Source: SYIM01 sp044356835
Lineage (GTDB): Bacteria; Pseudomonadota; Gammaproteobacteria; Burkholderiales; Burkholderiaceae_E
NCBI GenBank assembly: GCA_044356835.1
Contig: JBIKVK010000022.1
Span: 1-23,998, forward strand
Direction of reading: 5' to 3'
Length of the DNA stretch: 23,998 bases
The notes beneath the pieces were generated by a model. That model did no database searches. It was not told where the DNA came from and saw nothing but the letters and a program-made list of their open reading frames with translations. The translations under genes and the position numbers were made by a program. Below are positions 16,202 to 23,466 of this stretch, one piece after another. Every line of letters begins with the position of its first letter. Positions within the stretch are counted from its first letter, which is position 1.

Positions 16202-16693
16202 TCAGCCCGTCGCGCCAGCATCGATGCGCGCGCGATCGACCAGAGGTTTGATCAGAGCGAGCATTGACCCGAGGACGTTGGCGGCACCCACGGCCTCATT
16301 CAATGCAGCGGCTCGAAGCGCGTCATCGTCCGGGTAGTCGTGGGTGAATCGGTTACGAATACTGCGCAGCACTTGCCAGGTTTCCGCCCCTTCGATGTAA
16401 CCCAGCTTTTCGAGCCGATTCAGCTTGTCGATCATGGGTTGGTCTGCAGCAGGCTCAAGCAGATACTCGAGTAGCGCCGTGAACAGCGTGCTTCCGATTG
16501 CGTCCTGCAGTGTCGTGAAACGCAGTATGAATTGATCCCAATCTTGAACTACTTCGTCATCCAGGGCCGCGACGGAACTTGCCGTCATCGGAGGGTGTTG
16601 CTGGATCGCCGACAAGGCGTGATTCATATGATGCTGATGCCGTTGGCACTGCTGCCACGCATCGACCAATCGCTGCGCCGGCAGCGCAGTCAC
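16202..16693 (-). CDS. hepT: HepT-like HEPN ribonuclease toxin
   Basis: A 163-residue helical protein with the HEPN RNase signature RX4HXY: Arg113, His118 and Tyr120 within RNRFTHDY. HepT toxins cleave RNA, and the partner MntA silences them by attaching AMP residues to the tyrosine of this motif. The preceding helices (DWDQFILRFTTLQDAIGSTLF) match the family. I chose the GTG at 16693 because its GTGA overlaps the MntA stop, giving coupled translation; the frame is open further upstream to 16945 but only as an out-of-frame reading of mntA. The order antitoxin first, then toxin, is one of the two found in this system. The protein is slightly longer than typical HepT because of its N-terminal 40 residues. 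Confidence 0.85.
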   Translation of the reverse strand: MTALPAQRLVDAWQQCQRHQHHMNHALSAIQQHPPMTASSVAALDDEVVQDWDQFILRFTTLQDAIGSTLFTALLEYLLEPAADQPMIDKLNRLEKLGYIEGAETWQVLRSIRNRFTHDYPDDDALRAAALNEAVGAANVLGSMLALIKPLVDRARIDAGATG

Positions 16694-16995
16694 AGCGGAA
16701 TTCCTTCTCGCCGTGCCACTTCGAAGATGGGCGGATGGGTCTGACGGCCCGGGTAATCGACCAGAACATCGACTTTTCGGTCGCCCAGGCGAGTCAGCAA
16801 GCGGGCCATGAACAGGGTTTGGGCGCGCACGATCTCCGCCGGATTCGTCGTGGCGACCTCGATGAGCAGGTCGATATCGCCACCACGCGCAGCATCGTCG
16901 ACACGTGAGCCGAACAGTCGTACACCAACGCCGAGGCCGAAACATTCCTCAGCCGTCTGCTTAAGAACGCGGTGTTCGGTGTGGGTCAAGCGCAT
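16690..16995 (-). CDS. mntA: MntA-like minimal nucleotidyltransferase antitoxin
   Basis: A 101-residue minimal nucleotidyltransferase. The fold signature is GS-X9-DxD: Gly29-Ser30 within RLFGSRVDD and Asp40/Asp42 within GGDIDLLIE, with a third acidic residue at Asp76 (KVDVLVD). Family members transfer AMP to the tyrosine of the partner HEPN toxin and so neutralise it. The ATG at 16995 gives the usual N-terminus (MRLTHTEHRVLKQTAEECFG); the frame is open upstream to 17178 but that part does not look coding, and no strong ribosome site is seen. It overlaps hepT by four bases. The pair most likely acts in phage defence or in stabilising a mobile segment. Confidence 0.87.
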   Translation of the reverse strand: MRLTHTEHRVLKQTAEECFGLGVGVRLFGSRVDDAARGGDIDLLIEVATTNPAEIVRAQTLFMARLLTRLGDRKVDVLVDYPGRQTHPPIFEVARREGIPL

Positions 16996-17132
16996 GGCAC
17001 TATGATCGGGTGGCTGGAGGGACAACGCGCGAATGAGCGTTAACTTTACATCCGGATCGACTAGCCGGCGCATGGCGGAGCCAATCTGGCTTTGGTGAGC
17101 GCAGTATCCAGAGCAAAAACCGCCCGCGCTGC

Positions 17133-17152
17133 AGTACACCTCGAGGTGTACT
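17133..17152. repeat. Perfect 20-bp palindrome
   Basis: The half site AGTACACCTC is followed immediately by its exact reverse complement. Shorter flanking complementarity (GCCCGC to the left near 17123, GCGGGC to the right near 17166) could extend it into a longer cruciform or hairpin. It lies 137 bases upstream of the mntA start. It could be an operator for a dimeric regulator or a structural element at an integration boundary. There is no adjacent T-tract, so a terminator is unlikely. Confidence 0.7.
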
Positions 17153-17205
17153 ACTCGCCGAGCCAGCGGGCTTCGCAACAGTTTAAATTTAATTGGTAGT
17201 TTTGC

Positions 17206-17230
17206 TGGGCGGCACAGGGTTCGAACCTGT
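17206..17230 (-). other. tRNA 3'-end remnant (T arm plus acceptor strand), possible attachment site
   Basis: On the minus strand a five-base-pair T stem and canonical loop (ACAGG, TTCGAAC, CCTGT; 17230-17214) is followed by a seven-base acceptor 3' strand GCCGCCC and discriminator A at 17206, then GCA where CCA would stand. The matching 5' acceptor GGGCGGC, D arm and a proper anticodon arm are absent from the following 100 bases. It is therefore not a functional tRNA. Such 3' ends are typical scars of integrase-mediated insertion into tRNA genes. Confidence 0.5.
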
Positions 17231-17433
17231 GACCCGCGCCGTTTGAAATGGCTCCCGCGTCAGAATTGTTGACGTCCCGATAGTGCTTGATCATCTGGAC
17301 GCAGACATCGTACGGCAGGGGGCTCGGATGACGATTGGAGACTGGGCTGCCTCTATACAGTTGCCTCATCCCGGGGCTTGGGGATATGGTTCGGGTGACA
17401 AGACCAATGCGCGCGAATCAGGGGAGAGCATCG

Positions 17434-18513
17434 ATGAATAGCGTCCGGCCAGCCGAACCCCAGGTCTTCGACGACCTGCCTATCTTTGACAATCCGCAGG
17501 TCTGGTATGGACCACAGATGGTGGAGCAGGGCGGGTGGACCCATCGCCTGGACCAGGCTGAGCGCGATGAGCTGGATGAATGTGTTCATCGCGCAGATCA
17601 GGGTGGCCGGGATCTTCTGGAGCTGACGCGCAACGACCTGGCCTTGCCCGGGCTGGCAAGCCGGCTCAATCAAGTCCGGCAAGAGGTTCTTCACGGCAGG
17701 GGGTTTTTCGTTTTCAAGGGTGTTCCAGTCGAGCGTTATTCGGTTCGCCAGTCGGCGATTGCATACTGGGCGCTCGGTCTGCATCTGGGTGAGCCTGTCT
17801 CGCAAAACGGTAAAGGTCATGTGCTGGGCCATGTGACCAATCTCGGACTCAACTATGCTGATCCCGAGGTGCGTGGCTACCAGACAGCGGCGCGTTTGGG
17901 CTATCACACGGATTCGTCGGACATTGTCGGCTTGCTCTGCCTGCGGACTGCAAAGTCCGGTGGGGTGTCTTCCATTGTCAGCTCGACGACCATCTGGAAC
18001 GAGCTGGTCCGGCGCCGGCCCGACCATGCCCGGACGCTGCTCGGGGCGTTTTACCGAACGCGTTGGGGAGAAATTCCGGAAATGAAAGAGCGTTGGGGCA
18101 GCAACCCGATTTTTGCGCCCTGGGCCGGGCGCATGATCGCAAGCTACGTCCGCAGCGCCATCATGAAGGCGCAAGCCATGCCCGAAGTGCCACGGATCCG
18201 CCCCGACCAACTCGAGGCGCTCGATCATGTCGATGCGCTTGCAGCCGACCCCTCGATTCATCTGGACATGGTGCTCGAGCCCGGTGACGTTCAGTGGCTT
18301 TCCAACCATCACATTCTCCATTCCCGCACCGCTTACGAGGACTGGCCGGAGACTCATCGTCGCAGGCATCTGCTTCGCCTCTGGCTCGCTTGCGACGACG
18401 GTCCCATGCTGCCTCCTGCAATGCATGAGCGTCTCGGTCTAACCCCTCGCGGGCGACCGAATGGTATTTGCGTGCCCGGTGTCCCCTTCGTCGCGCCGCT
18501 TGTGCCCGCGTGA
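17434..18513 (+). CDS. TauD/TfdA-family Fe(II)/2-oxoglutarate-dependent dioxygenase
   Basis: A 359-residue protein of the TauD/TfdA (taurine and 2,4-D dioxygenase) superfamily. The iron-binding facial triad is His158 and Asp160 (GYHTDSSD) with a distal histidine in NHHILHSRTAYEDW (probably His296). Arginines in ETHRRRHLLRLWL (309-315) would bind 2-oxoglutarate. The fold core FFVFKGVPVE near 91-100 is also typical. The ATG at 17434 follows GGGGAGA by about seven bases; in-frame upstream starts at 17335 and 17407 lack comparable sites. The next gene, 48 bases on, is a Bug binding protein, so the two may import and oxidise the same compound. This subgroup is often annotated only as a TauD-type protein; the substrate is not readable. 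Confidence 0.9.
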   Translation: MNSVRPAEPQVFDDLPIFDNPQVWYGPQMVEQGGWTHRLDQAERDELDECVHRADQGGRDLLELTRNDLALPGLASRLNQVRQEVLHGRGFFVFKGVPVERYSVRQSAIAYWALGLHLGEPVSQNGKGHVLGHVTNLGLNYADPEVRGYQTAARLGYHTDSSDIVGLLCLRTAKSGGVSSIVSSTTIWNELVRRRPDHARTLLGAFYRTRWGEIPEMKERWGSNPIFAPWAGRMIASYVRSAIMKAQAMPEVPRIRPDQLEALDHVDALAADPSIHLDMVLEPGDVQWLSNHHILHSRTAYEDWPETHRRRHLLRLWLACDDGPMLPPAMHERLGLTPRGRPNGICVPGVPFVAPLVPA

Positions 18514-18561
18514 GCAGCCTGATGAGAATGATGTGATCACAACAAAAATGGGAGTCTATCC

Positions 18562-19524
18562 ATGATTCGTGCAATCATCGCGATCGTTTCGGCGATATGC
18601 GTCCCCGCCTCTGCCGTGGCTCAGGGGGCCACCGACTATCCGCGCAAACCAATCCAGGTGGTGGTGCCATACGCGGTCGGTGGTGCGGTGGATGTCGCTG
18701 CACGTATTGCCGTCGAGCACATGTCGCGCTCAATGGCTCAGCAGATCGTCGTGCTGAATCGACCGGGCGGCAACGCCAATATCGGTCCCGCGGCCGTCGC
18801 CCAGTCGGCAGCTGACGGGTACACCCTTCTGGCGAGCTCGACTGCCACCGTCCTCAATCCGCTGATTGCCACGGGCATTGGCTGGAGCCCTGAACAACTG
18901 GTACCGATCGCCCGGATCTCGCAGTCGCCCAACCTGATCGTGGTCTCAACGGCGCTGGGTGTACGCAACATGGCCGAGTTTGTCGCCCATGCCAAGAAGA
19001 ATCCGGGCCTAACTACACCTGTGACGGGGCTGGGATCGTCGCAGGCGGTCGCACGCGAAAATTTCAAGCAGGCTGCAGGGCTGGATTTTCTGGATGTCGG
19101 CTATAAAGGGGGCACGAGCTTTATGACCGATTTGATCGCCGGTCGTTTGGCCCTTTCGGTGTCCCCGCTCAATGTCGTGATCAAACAGGTTCAGCAGGGT
19201 CAATTGGTGGCGCTTGCCAATACGGCCGAGCAGCGTTCGCCGATTGCGCCCGATATCCCGACCGTGGCCGAAGCGGGCTACCCTCAAGCGGTGTCGGTCA
19301 GCTGGTTCGGCTTTCATGCGCCCACGGGGACCCCGCGGCCGGTTCTTGATCGACTGGCGCAAGCCGTCCATCAAGCTGTGGCCGATCCCGAAGTCCGTGC
19401 CCGCATCACTGGGGTGGGGGCGGAACCGGCTTTTCTGGCGGGTTCAGCCTTCGATCAGTTCCTGTCCGAGGAAACGCAGCGGGGCGAGCGTTTTCTGAAG
19501 GCGATCGGCCACGTCAGGAAGTAG
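18562..19524 (+). CDS. Bug/TctC-family periplasmic solute-binding protein (second copy)
   Basis: A 320-residue exported protein. The signal peptide (MIRAIIAIVSAICVPASAVAQG) is followed by the family opening YPRKPIQVVVPYAVGGAVDVAARI, the NRPGGNANIGPAAVA segment, and GYKGGTSFMTDLIAGRL. Bug proteins hold a carboxylate through water-mediated contacts and are greatly expanded in Burkholderiales. It differs widely from the copy at 7467-8441, so its ligand is probably different. It follows the dioxygenase by 48 bases on the same strand and is likely co-transcribed. No TctA or TctB gene is nearby. The 145 bases after the stop show no convincing terminator. Confidence 0.9.
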   Translation: MIRAIIAIVSAICVPASAVAQGATDYPRKPIQVVVPYAVGGAVDVAARIAVEHMSRSMAQQIVVLNRPGGNANIGPAAVAQSAADGYTLLASSTATVLNPLIATGIGWSPEQLVPIARISQSPNLIVVSTALGVRNMAEFVAHAKKNPGLTTPVTGLGSSQAVARENFKQAAGLDFLDVGYKGGTSFMTDLIAGRLALSVSPLNVVIKQVQQGQLVALANTAEQRSPIAPDIPTVAEAGYPQAVSVSWFGFHAPTGTPRPVLDRLAQAVHQAVADPEVRARITGVGAEPAFLAGSAFDQFLSEETQRGERFLKAIGHVRK

Positions 19525-19669
19525 CCGTGGCGTTGCGAACCCATGATTTGGCGTCAGGCTGATACGCAGACTTCGTGACATCGTTCAAATGGTTAATGGG
19601 GCTCGATTCTCCAAGGATCGCGCGCCGTTGAAGCGTCGCCTGGGCGGGCTGTGTCGTTGGCAATGATGG

Positions 19670-19867
19670 TCAACTGATCGCCCCCAGTGGCACGATGGCA
19701 TCGATGAGTCGGTGGGGAGAGCCCACGCCCATGAAGCCACCCATCATGAGGCTGGCCCCGGGCCAGATTTTTGCTGCCTCGGCTTGCGCCGTAAGGGCAT
19801 GTTTGATGCCCAGAATCCAGTGCAGGTCAGATTCATTCGTTTGCGATGGATCCAGCGCGGTGGTCAT
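19670..19867 (-). pseudogene. Truncated CoA-transferase subunit A, N-terminal fragment
   Basis: A 65-codon frame that starts nine bases after thiE and reads into the conserved opening of family I CoA-transferase alpha subunits: GASLMMGGFMGVGSPHRLIDAIV, where relatives have a glycine-rich GGFxxxGxPxxLI loop. After about residue 60 the match stops and the frame closes within a few codons; full subunits are over 200 residues. The break lies near 19685-19692. The gene was probably once the downstream neighbour of the thi operon and was cut by recombination. Its 40-residue leader before the glycine loop is longer than usual. Too short for activity; the family call rests on one motif. Confidence 0.5.
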
Positions 19868-19876
19868 GGCGGGCGT

Positions 19877-20842
19877 TCAGTGGCTGGCGGGGCAACGTTG
19901 CATCCAGGCTCGGGCCTCCTGGGCCGGATCATCTGCATTCAGAATAGCCCGAACGGCAGCCACTGACCCCACCTGAGTGGTCAACACGGTGCTCAGTCGA
20001 TCGCGGTCGATGCCACCAATGGCCACCAGAGGGAACTGCGGTGCCATGAGCGCTGCATACCTCTGGAGTCGAGCGGGCCCCTGAGGCTGGGTGGGCATCA
20101 CTTTGAGGTTGGTGGCGTAAACAGCGCCCAGCGCCAGGTAACTGGGCCGCCAGTGGGCTGCTCTCAACATTTCACTGTAGCCATGGGTGCTCAAGCCCAG
20201 GCGCAGGCCAGCGCGACGAATGGCCTCGAAGTCGGCGCCGTCCACATCTTCTTGGCCCAAATGAACGCCATAGGCGCCATGCTCGATGGCCAGAGGCCAA
20301 AAGTCATTGATGTAAAGGTGGCTGGCGCTGCCCCGTGCGGCATGGATGGCGGCTTTCACTTCACGTTCAACGGCTTTGGGGTCGTCAGACTTGAACCGAA
20401 GCTGAACCGTGGGCACGCCCATGTCCACCAGCCGGGCGATCCATTCGGCGCTGGGAGCAACCACGTACAAACCCAGCCGATTGGGGCAGGGGGCAAAGGC
20501 TTCCCGTTGCCAGGGTTCAGGGGAAAAGTCGGCCCACTCGTCTGGCCAGGTCTGGGGCGAAGGCTTGTCGATTCGGCCCAGCCGCTGGGATTGACGCTGC
20601 CATGCCAGCCCCAGCAGCGTTGCATCTTCCCTTTCAAAACCCAAGGCCAGGGCGCCCAGGTAGACCTCGTGGACCAAGGGTGTGGCCGTGGGTGCAAGGC
20701 TGAGTCCGCTTTGAAGGTGATGGCCAGCCTGAGGGTGCGGCACGGCTAAGTCGCTATGGGCCAACGCCACGGACTGGGCGAATTGGGGCAGCTGATCCCA
20801 GCATCCCTGGGTGTTGGCGCGCAAGGCTGCATTCAATCTCAT
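19877..20842 (-). CDS. thiE: Thiamine-phosphate synthase ThiE with an N-terminal extension
   Basis: A 321-residue protein. Residues 121-320 are a TIM-barrel thiamine-phosphate synthase, which joins HMP-diphosphate to the thiazole phosphate. Visible motifs are VQLRFKSDD, LYINDFWPLAIEHGAYGVHLGQEDVD, the helix start RLGLSTHGYSE, GAVYATNLKVMPTQPQG, and the phosphate-binding VAIGGI. Residues 1-120 form an extra domain of unknown function. This makes the protein about 110 residues longer than ordinary ThiE; it contains the segment SDLAVPHPQAGHHLQSGL. It is fourth in thiO-thiS-thiG-thiE; the ATG lies nine bases after the thiG stop. The lack of a separate strong ribosome site suggests coupling. Confidence 0.92.
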   Translation of the reverse strand: MRLNAALRANTQGCWDQLPQFAQSVALAHSDLAVPHPQAGHHLQSGLSLAPTATPLVHEVYLGALALGFEREDATLLGLAWQRQSQRLGRIDKPSPQTWPDEWADFSPEPWQREAFAPCPNRLGLYVVAPSAEWIARLVDMGVPTVQLRFKSDDPKAVEREVKAAIHAARGSASHLYINDFWPLAIEHGAYGVHLGQEDVDGADFEAIRRAGLRLGLSTHGYSEMLRAAHWRPSYLALGAVYATNLKVMPTQPQGPARLQRYAALMAPQFPLVAIGGIDRDRLSTVLTTQVGSVAAVRAILNADDPAQEARAWMQRCPASH

Positions 20843-20851
20843 GAACGGTTC

Positions 20852-21643
20852 TCAGCTTTGGTGCCAGAACGGCGTGCCCAGCACTGGGGTGCTGGGTTGT
20901 GCTTGATCCTGAGCCTGCATCACCCCACCGAGGAAGGCCTGACGCCCCGCGTTGACCGCATCGGCAAACGCTTTGGCCATGGCCACAGGGTCATGAGCCA
21001 GCGCCACGGCGGTGTTGAGCAGTACGCCGTCAAAGCCCCATTCCATGACGGTGCAGGCATGAGAGGGTCGACCCAAGCCGGCGTCAATGATCATGGGGAC
21101 ATTCAAACGCTCTCGCAACAAGCGTAAGCCGTCGGGGTTCACAGGCCCTTTGCCGGTGCCAATGGGCGCGGCCCACGGCATCACGGCCTGACAACCCACA
21201 TCGACCAGACGCTGGCAAAGAATGAGGTCTTCGGTGCAGTAGGGCAGCACCTTGAAGCCTCGCTGAATCAGGTCCTCGGCGGCAGCGGGCAAGCCCAGGG
21301 TATCGGGCTGCAAGGTGTAGTCGTCACCAATGAGTTCCAGTTTGATCCAGTCGGTTTCAAACACCTCTCGCGCCATCTCAGCGGTCGTGATCACCTCTTG
21401 GTGGCTGTGGCAGCCAGCGGTGTTGGGCAACATGGGAACGCCCAGGCCTTTGATGAGCGGCCAAAACCCCGAACTGTGGTCGCCTTGTGCGGTTTGGCGT
21501 CGGAGTGAAGCGGTAAGCATGCCCGGCTGGGCCAAGTGAATAGCCCGACCGAGAACTTCGGGCGAGGGGTAGCGCGAAGTGCCCAGCAGCAAGCGGCTGC
21601 TGAATTCGGTGTCGTACAAGCGAAAGGGCGTATCTGAGGCCAT
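20852..21643 (-). CDS. thiG: Thiazole synthase ThiG
   Basis: A 263-residue TIM-barrel enzyme that builds the thiazole ring of thiamine from 1-deoxyxylulose 5-phosphate, dehydroglycine and ThiS thiocarboxylate. The catalytic lysine that forms the imine is Lys101 in DWIKLELIGDD. Other markers are SRLLLGTSRYPS, LPNTAGCHS, VMPWAAPIGTGKG and IIDAGLGRPSHA. I start it at ATG 21643, four bases after the thiS stop and behind a GGGGG site; an in-frame TTG at 21670 overlaps thiS and is less likely. It sits between thiS and thiE in a compact operon. Dehydroglycine would come from the glycine oxidase ThiO of the same operon. Confidence 0.96.
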   Translation of the reverse strand: MASDTPFRLYDTEFSSRLLLGTSRYPSPEVLGRAIHLAQPGMLTASLRRQTAQGDHSSGFWPLIKGLGVPMLPNTAGCHSHQEVITTAEMAREVFETDWIKLELIGDDYTLQPDTLGLPAAAEDLIQRGFKVLPYCTEDLILCQRLVDVGCQAVMPWAAPIGTGKGPVNPDGLRLLRERLNVPMIIDAGLGRPSHACTVMEWGFDGVLLNTAVALAHDPVAMAKAFADAVNAGRQAFLGGVMQAQDQAQPSTPVLGTPFWHQS

Positions 21644-21647
21644 GGCA

Positions 21648-21860
21648 TCAACCCCCAGTAACGGGGGCAATCAATTCAATCGAGTCGTTGGGCTTCAACA
21701 GGGTTTTCAGGTATTGGGTTTTGGGCACGAACTGCAAATTGACCGCCGCAGCAAACGGAGGTTGAATGCCCAGGGCCTCGATGGCTTGGGCCAATGTAGC
21801 GCCTTCAGGCAGTTGGTGGGCTTGGCCGTTAATGGTGACAGTCATGAAAGTGGTGTTCAT
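21648..21860 (-). CDS. thiS: Sulfur carrier protein ThiS
   Basis: A ubiquitin-like small protein ending in the required diglycine (VTGG), which is adenylated and thiocarboxylated to donate sulfur to ThiG. From ATG 21860 it has 70 residues and overlaps thiO by ATGA; from the internal ATG at 21845 (MTVTINGQAH) it would have 65, the classical ThiS length. An in-frame ATG at 21875 lies inside thiO. I favour 21860 because of the stop-start overlap, but the choice is not certain. The core pattern TINGQAHQLPEGATLAQAIEALG and VPKTQY is typical. Confidence 0.93.
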   Translation of the reverse strand: MNTTFMTVTINGQAHQLPEGATLAQAIEALGIQPPFAAAVNLQFVPKTQYLKTLLKPNDSIELIAPVTGG

Positions 21861-22936
21861 TTGCACAGTTGCCATTGTTGCGCCAAAAGACGATCCCCCG
21901 TTTGGAGCCAGCTCAGGGCGGCATCGAGCACCGCCGGGGCGATCAGGAATCCGTGACGATATAAGCCGTTGATGCGCAGCACGCCGGGTTGCGGCGATTC
22001 GATGCGAGGCAGGTTGTCAGGCAGGGTGGGCCGAGCCTGGGCGTTCATTTCCAGAATACGGGCTTCGCCAAAACCGGGGTGAACTGCATAAGCGGCACTC
22101 AGTAATTCCATGCTCGACCGCACACTGGGGGGTGATACATCTTCCGATTCAATTTCAGTGGCGCCGATCACGAAGACCCCATCGGGTTTGGGTGCGATGT
22201 AAATGGGGTAGCGCGGATGCAGCAGGCGGGTGGGTCGGCTCAAGCTCACATCGGGGGCATGCACACGCACCACCTCACCCCGCACTCCCCGCAAGCCCTG
22301 CCATTGGTTGCGGGCCCCCAAGCCTCGGGTGTCCACCACCCAATCGAGCCCGGGCGTTTGCACAGACAGGTTTTCGACGGTTTGGGGCGAATGCCAGTTC
22401 AACTGAACGGACGTGGTCTTCAAGGTGGCGAGCAAGGCTTCGAGCAAGGCGCGGTTGTCCAGCTGACCTTCATTGGGCAAGTGCATGCCTTGTTGAAAAC
22501 GTTGCTCAAGCGCGGGTTCCAGCGCTTGTAATTGCGAGAGGTTCACCCGCTCGGGCTGGCCCAGTCCTGCAGTGTGCAATTCAGGGCCCACCTGGGTGAG
22601 CGTTTGTGCCAGGCGTTGTTCAAACAAATGGGCTTGCGCGGCGTCTTGACGGTGCCACAGGACGAGGGTGCCTGCCCGTTGAAAATAAACGTTTTGTGTC
22701 AAGTCGGACAATAGTTCGGGCCAACGGCTCAGGCCATAGACACCCATTCGAACCACTCTGGCTTCGGTGATCACCGACTCAGCCAACGGGGCCAACATGG
22801 CCGCAGCCACCCGAGCCGCGGAACCTTCTCCGTTGGGCCCCTGGGCCTCGTGCACGATCACTTCATGACCTTGGCGGGTCAGGCGAAGCGCCAATAACCG
22901 GCCCATGAGGCCCGCACCCAGAATTCCCACCTTCAT
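21857..22936 (-). CDS. thiO: Glycine oxidase ThiO
   Basis: A 359-residue FAD-dependent amine oxidase of the DAO superfamily. The N-terminus has the dinucleotide-binding loop GILGAGLMGRLLA (4-16), and the C-terminus has the FAD-contacting segment GLYRHGFLIAPA. It oxidises glycine to the imine that ThiG uses for the thiazole ring, the aerobic alternative to ThiH. It is first in the operon thiO-thiS-thiG-thiE and overlaps thiS by four bases. Only 44 bases separate it from the divergent thiD fragment, which leaves no room for a TPP riboswitch, so control would have to be by promoter or absent. Confidence 0.94.
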   Translation of the reverse strand: MKVGILGAGLMGRLLALRLTRQGHEVIVHEAQGPNGEGSAARVAAAMLAPLAESVITEARVVRMGVYGLSRWPELLSDLTQNVYFQRAGTLVLWHRQDAAQAHLFEQRLAQTLTQVGPELHTAGLGQPERVNLSQLQALEPALEQRFQQGMHLPNEGQLDNRALLEALLATLKTTSVQLNWHSPQTVENLSVQTPGLDWVVDTRGLGARNQWQGLRGVRGEVVRVHAPDVSLSRPTRLLHPRYPIYIAPKPDGVFVIGATEIESEDVSPPSVRSSMELLSAAYAVHPGFGEARILEMNAQARPTLPDNLPRIESPQPGVLRINGLYRHGFLIAPAVLDAALSWLQTGDRLLAQQWQLCK

Positions 22937-22980
22937 GGCTAGATTGCTTTCTTTCGTTGTTCCAGCAGATGTCCAATCTC

Positions 22981-23103
22981 ATGACTGACCGTCTCGCCTA
23001 CCCTAAATGGCTCACCATTGCGGGTTCGGACAGCGGGGGAGGGGCCGGCATTCAGGCCGACCTTAAAACCACTCGGCATCAACCCAATCTCCGAATCTAC
23101 TAA
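22981..23103 (+). pseudogene. thiD: Truncated thiD (hydroxymethylpyrimidine kinase), N-terminal fragment
   Basis: The frame opens with MTDRLAYPKWLTIAGSD and continues GGGAGIQADLKT, the unmistakable start of ThiD (HMP/HMP-phosphate kinase). After about residue 30 (base 23070) the match ends and the frame runs ten unrelated codons to a stop. A whole ThiD has about 270 residues. It is divergent from thiO, the arrangement expected in an intact thiamine locus, so the cut is secondary. With the CoA-transferase fragment on the other side it marks the second edge of the thiamine block. Confidence 0.8.
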
Positions 23104-23466
23104 AGTTCCCGGGAAAAGGATGCAACATGTTTTCGTCTATACATGCCGGGTCGCGCTCAGCCATCTGTCCATGAACTCGAAACTGGTCGCACCTCGACGT
23201 TGTCACACTCAATCCTGAACGCGAAAAGCCCGTCGCCACGGGCTTGACAGACCGGGTTGACGAAGACGCATTTGCTGCATGATTCAGGCGACAACTACCT
23301 TTACGCGCGCTGAACAGTCAAAGGCTTCGGCATGTCCCCGTGACAACGATGCCAATCCGGTGTGTTAGGGTAAATGCCCGTTCGCTGATTGAGCGGGCCA
23401 ACCAGACTGAATCCAGATCGGTGAATTCGTCCCTGATGTCGATCCCGGTCGCTCGAGGAGAAGTCG
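23104..23466. other. Non-coding stretch between the thiD break and the dehydrogenase gene
   Basis: About 360 bases with no convincing gene on either strand. It contains one terminator-like hairpin (23226-23245) and presumably the promoter of the following dehydrogenase. A TTGACA at 23244-23249 has no acceptable -10 partner. The breakpoint that truncated thiD lies just to the left, near 23070. Confidence 0.4.
23226..23245 (-). terminator. Terminator-like hairpin, minus-strand direction
   Basis: A perfect eight-base-pair stem (AAGCCCGT / ACGGGCTT) encloses the loop CGCC. Read on the minus strand it is followed by a short TTTT tract, as in a weak Rho-independent terminator. No minus-strand gene now ends in front of it, so it may be a leftover from the locus that was disrupted. 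Confidence 0.45.

Larger units (their letters stand above)
16996..17433. other. Intergenic region upstream of mntA-hepT and the dioxygenase gene
   Basis: About 440 bases between divergent genes. It contains a 20-bp perfect palindrome (17133-17152), an AT-rich stretch (about 17181-17200) and the 3' part of a tRNA-like sequence (17206-17230, minus strand). I see no credible small gene. The promoters for mntA and for the dioxygenase should lie here, but I could not assign -35/-10 boxes. Confidence 0.45.

Noticed and set aside
17203..17300. A complete tRNA gene
   Set aside because: Only the T arm and acceptor 3' strand fit; there is no complementary 5' acceptor strand, D arm or anticodon stem.
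17335..17433. Longer N-terminus for the TauD-type dioxygenase
   Set aside because: The extra residues do not resemble the family, and a good ribosome site precedes ATG 17434.
23244..23272. Promoter with TTGACA in the spacer before the dehydrogenase gene
   Set aside because: No acceptable -10 sequence at 16-18 bases, and the TTGACA overlaps the arm of the hairpin.
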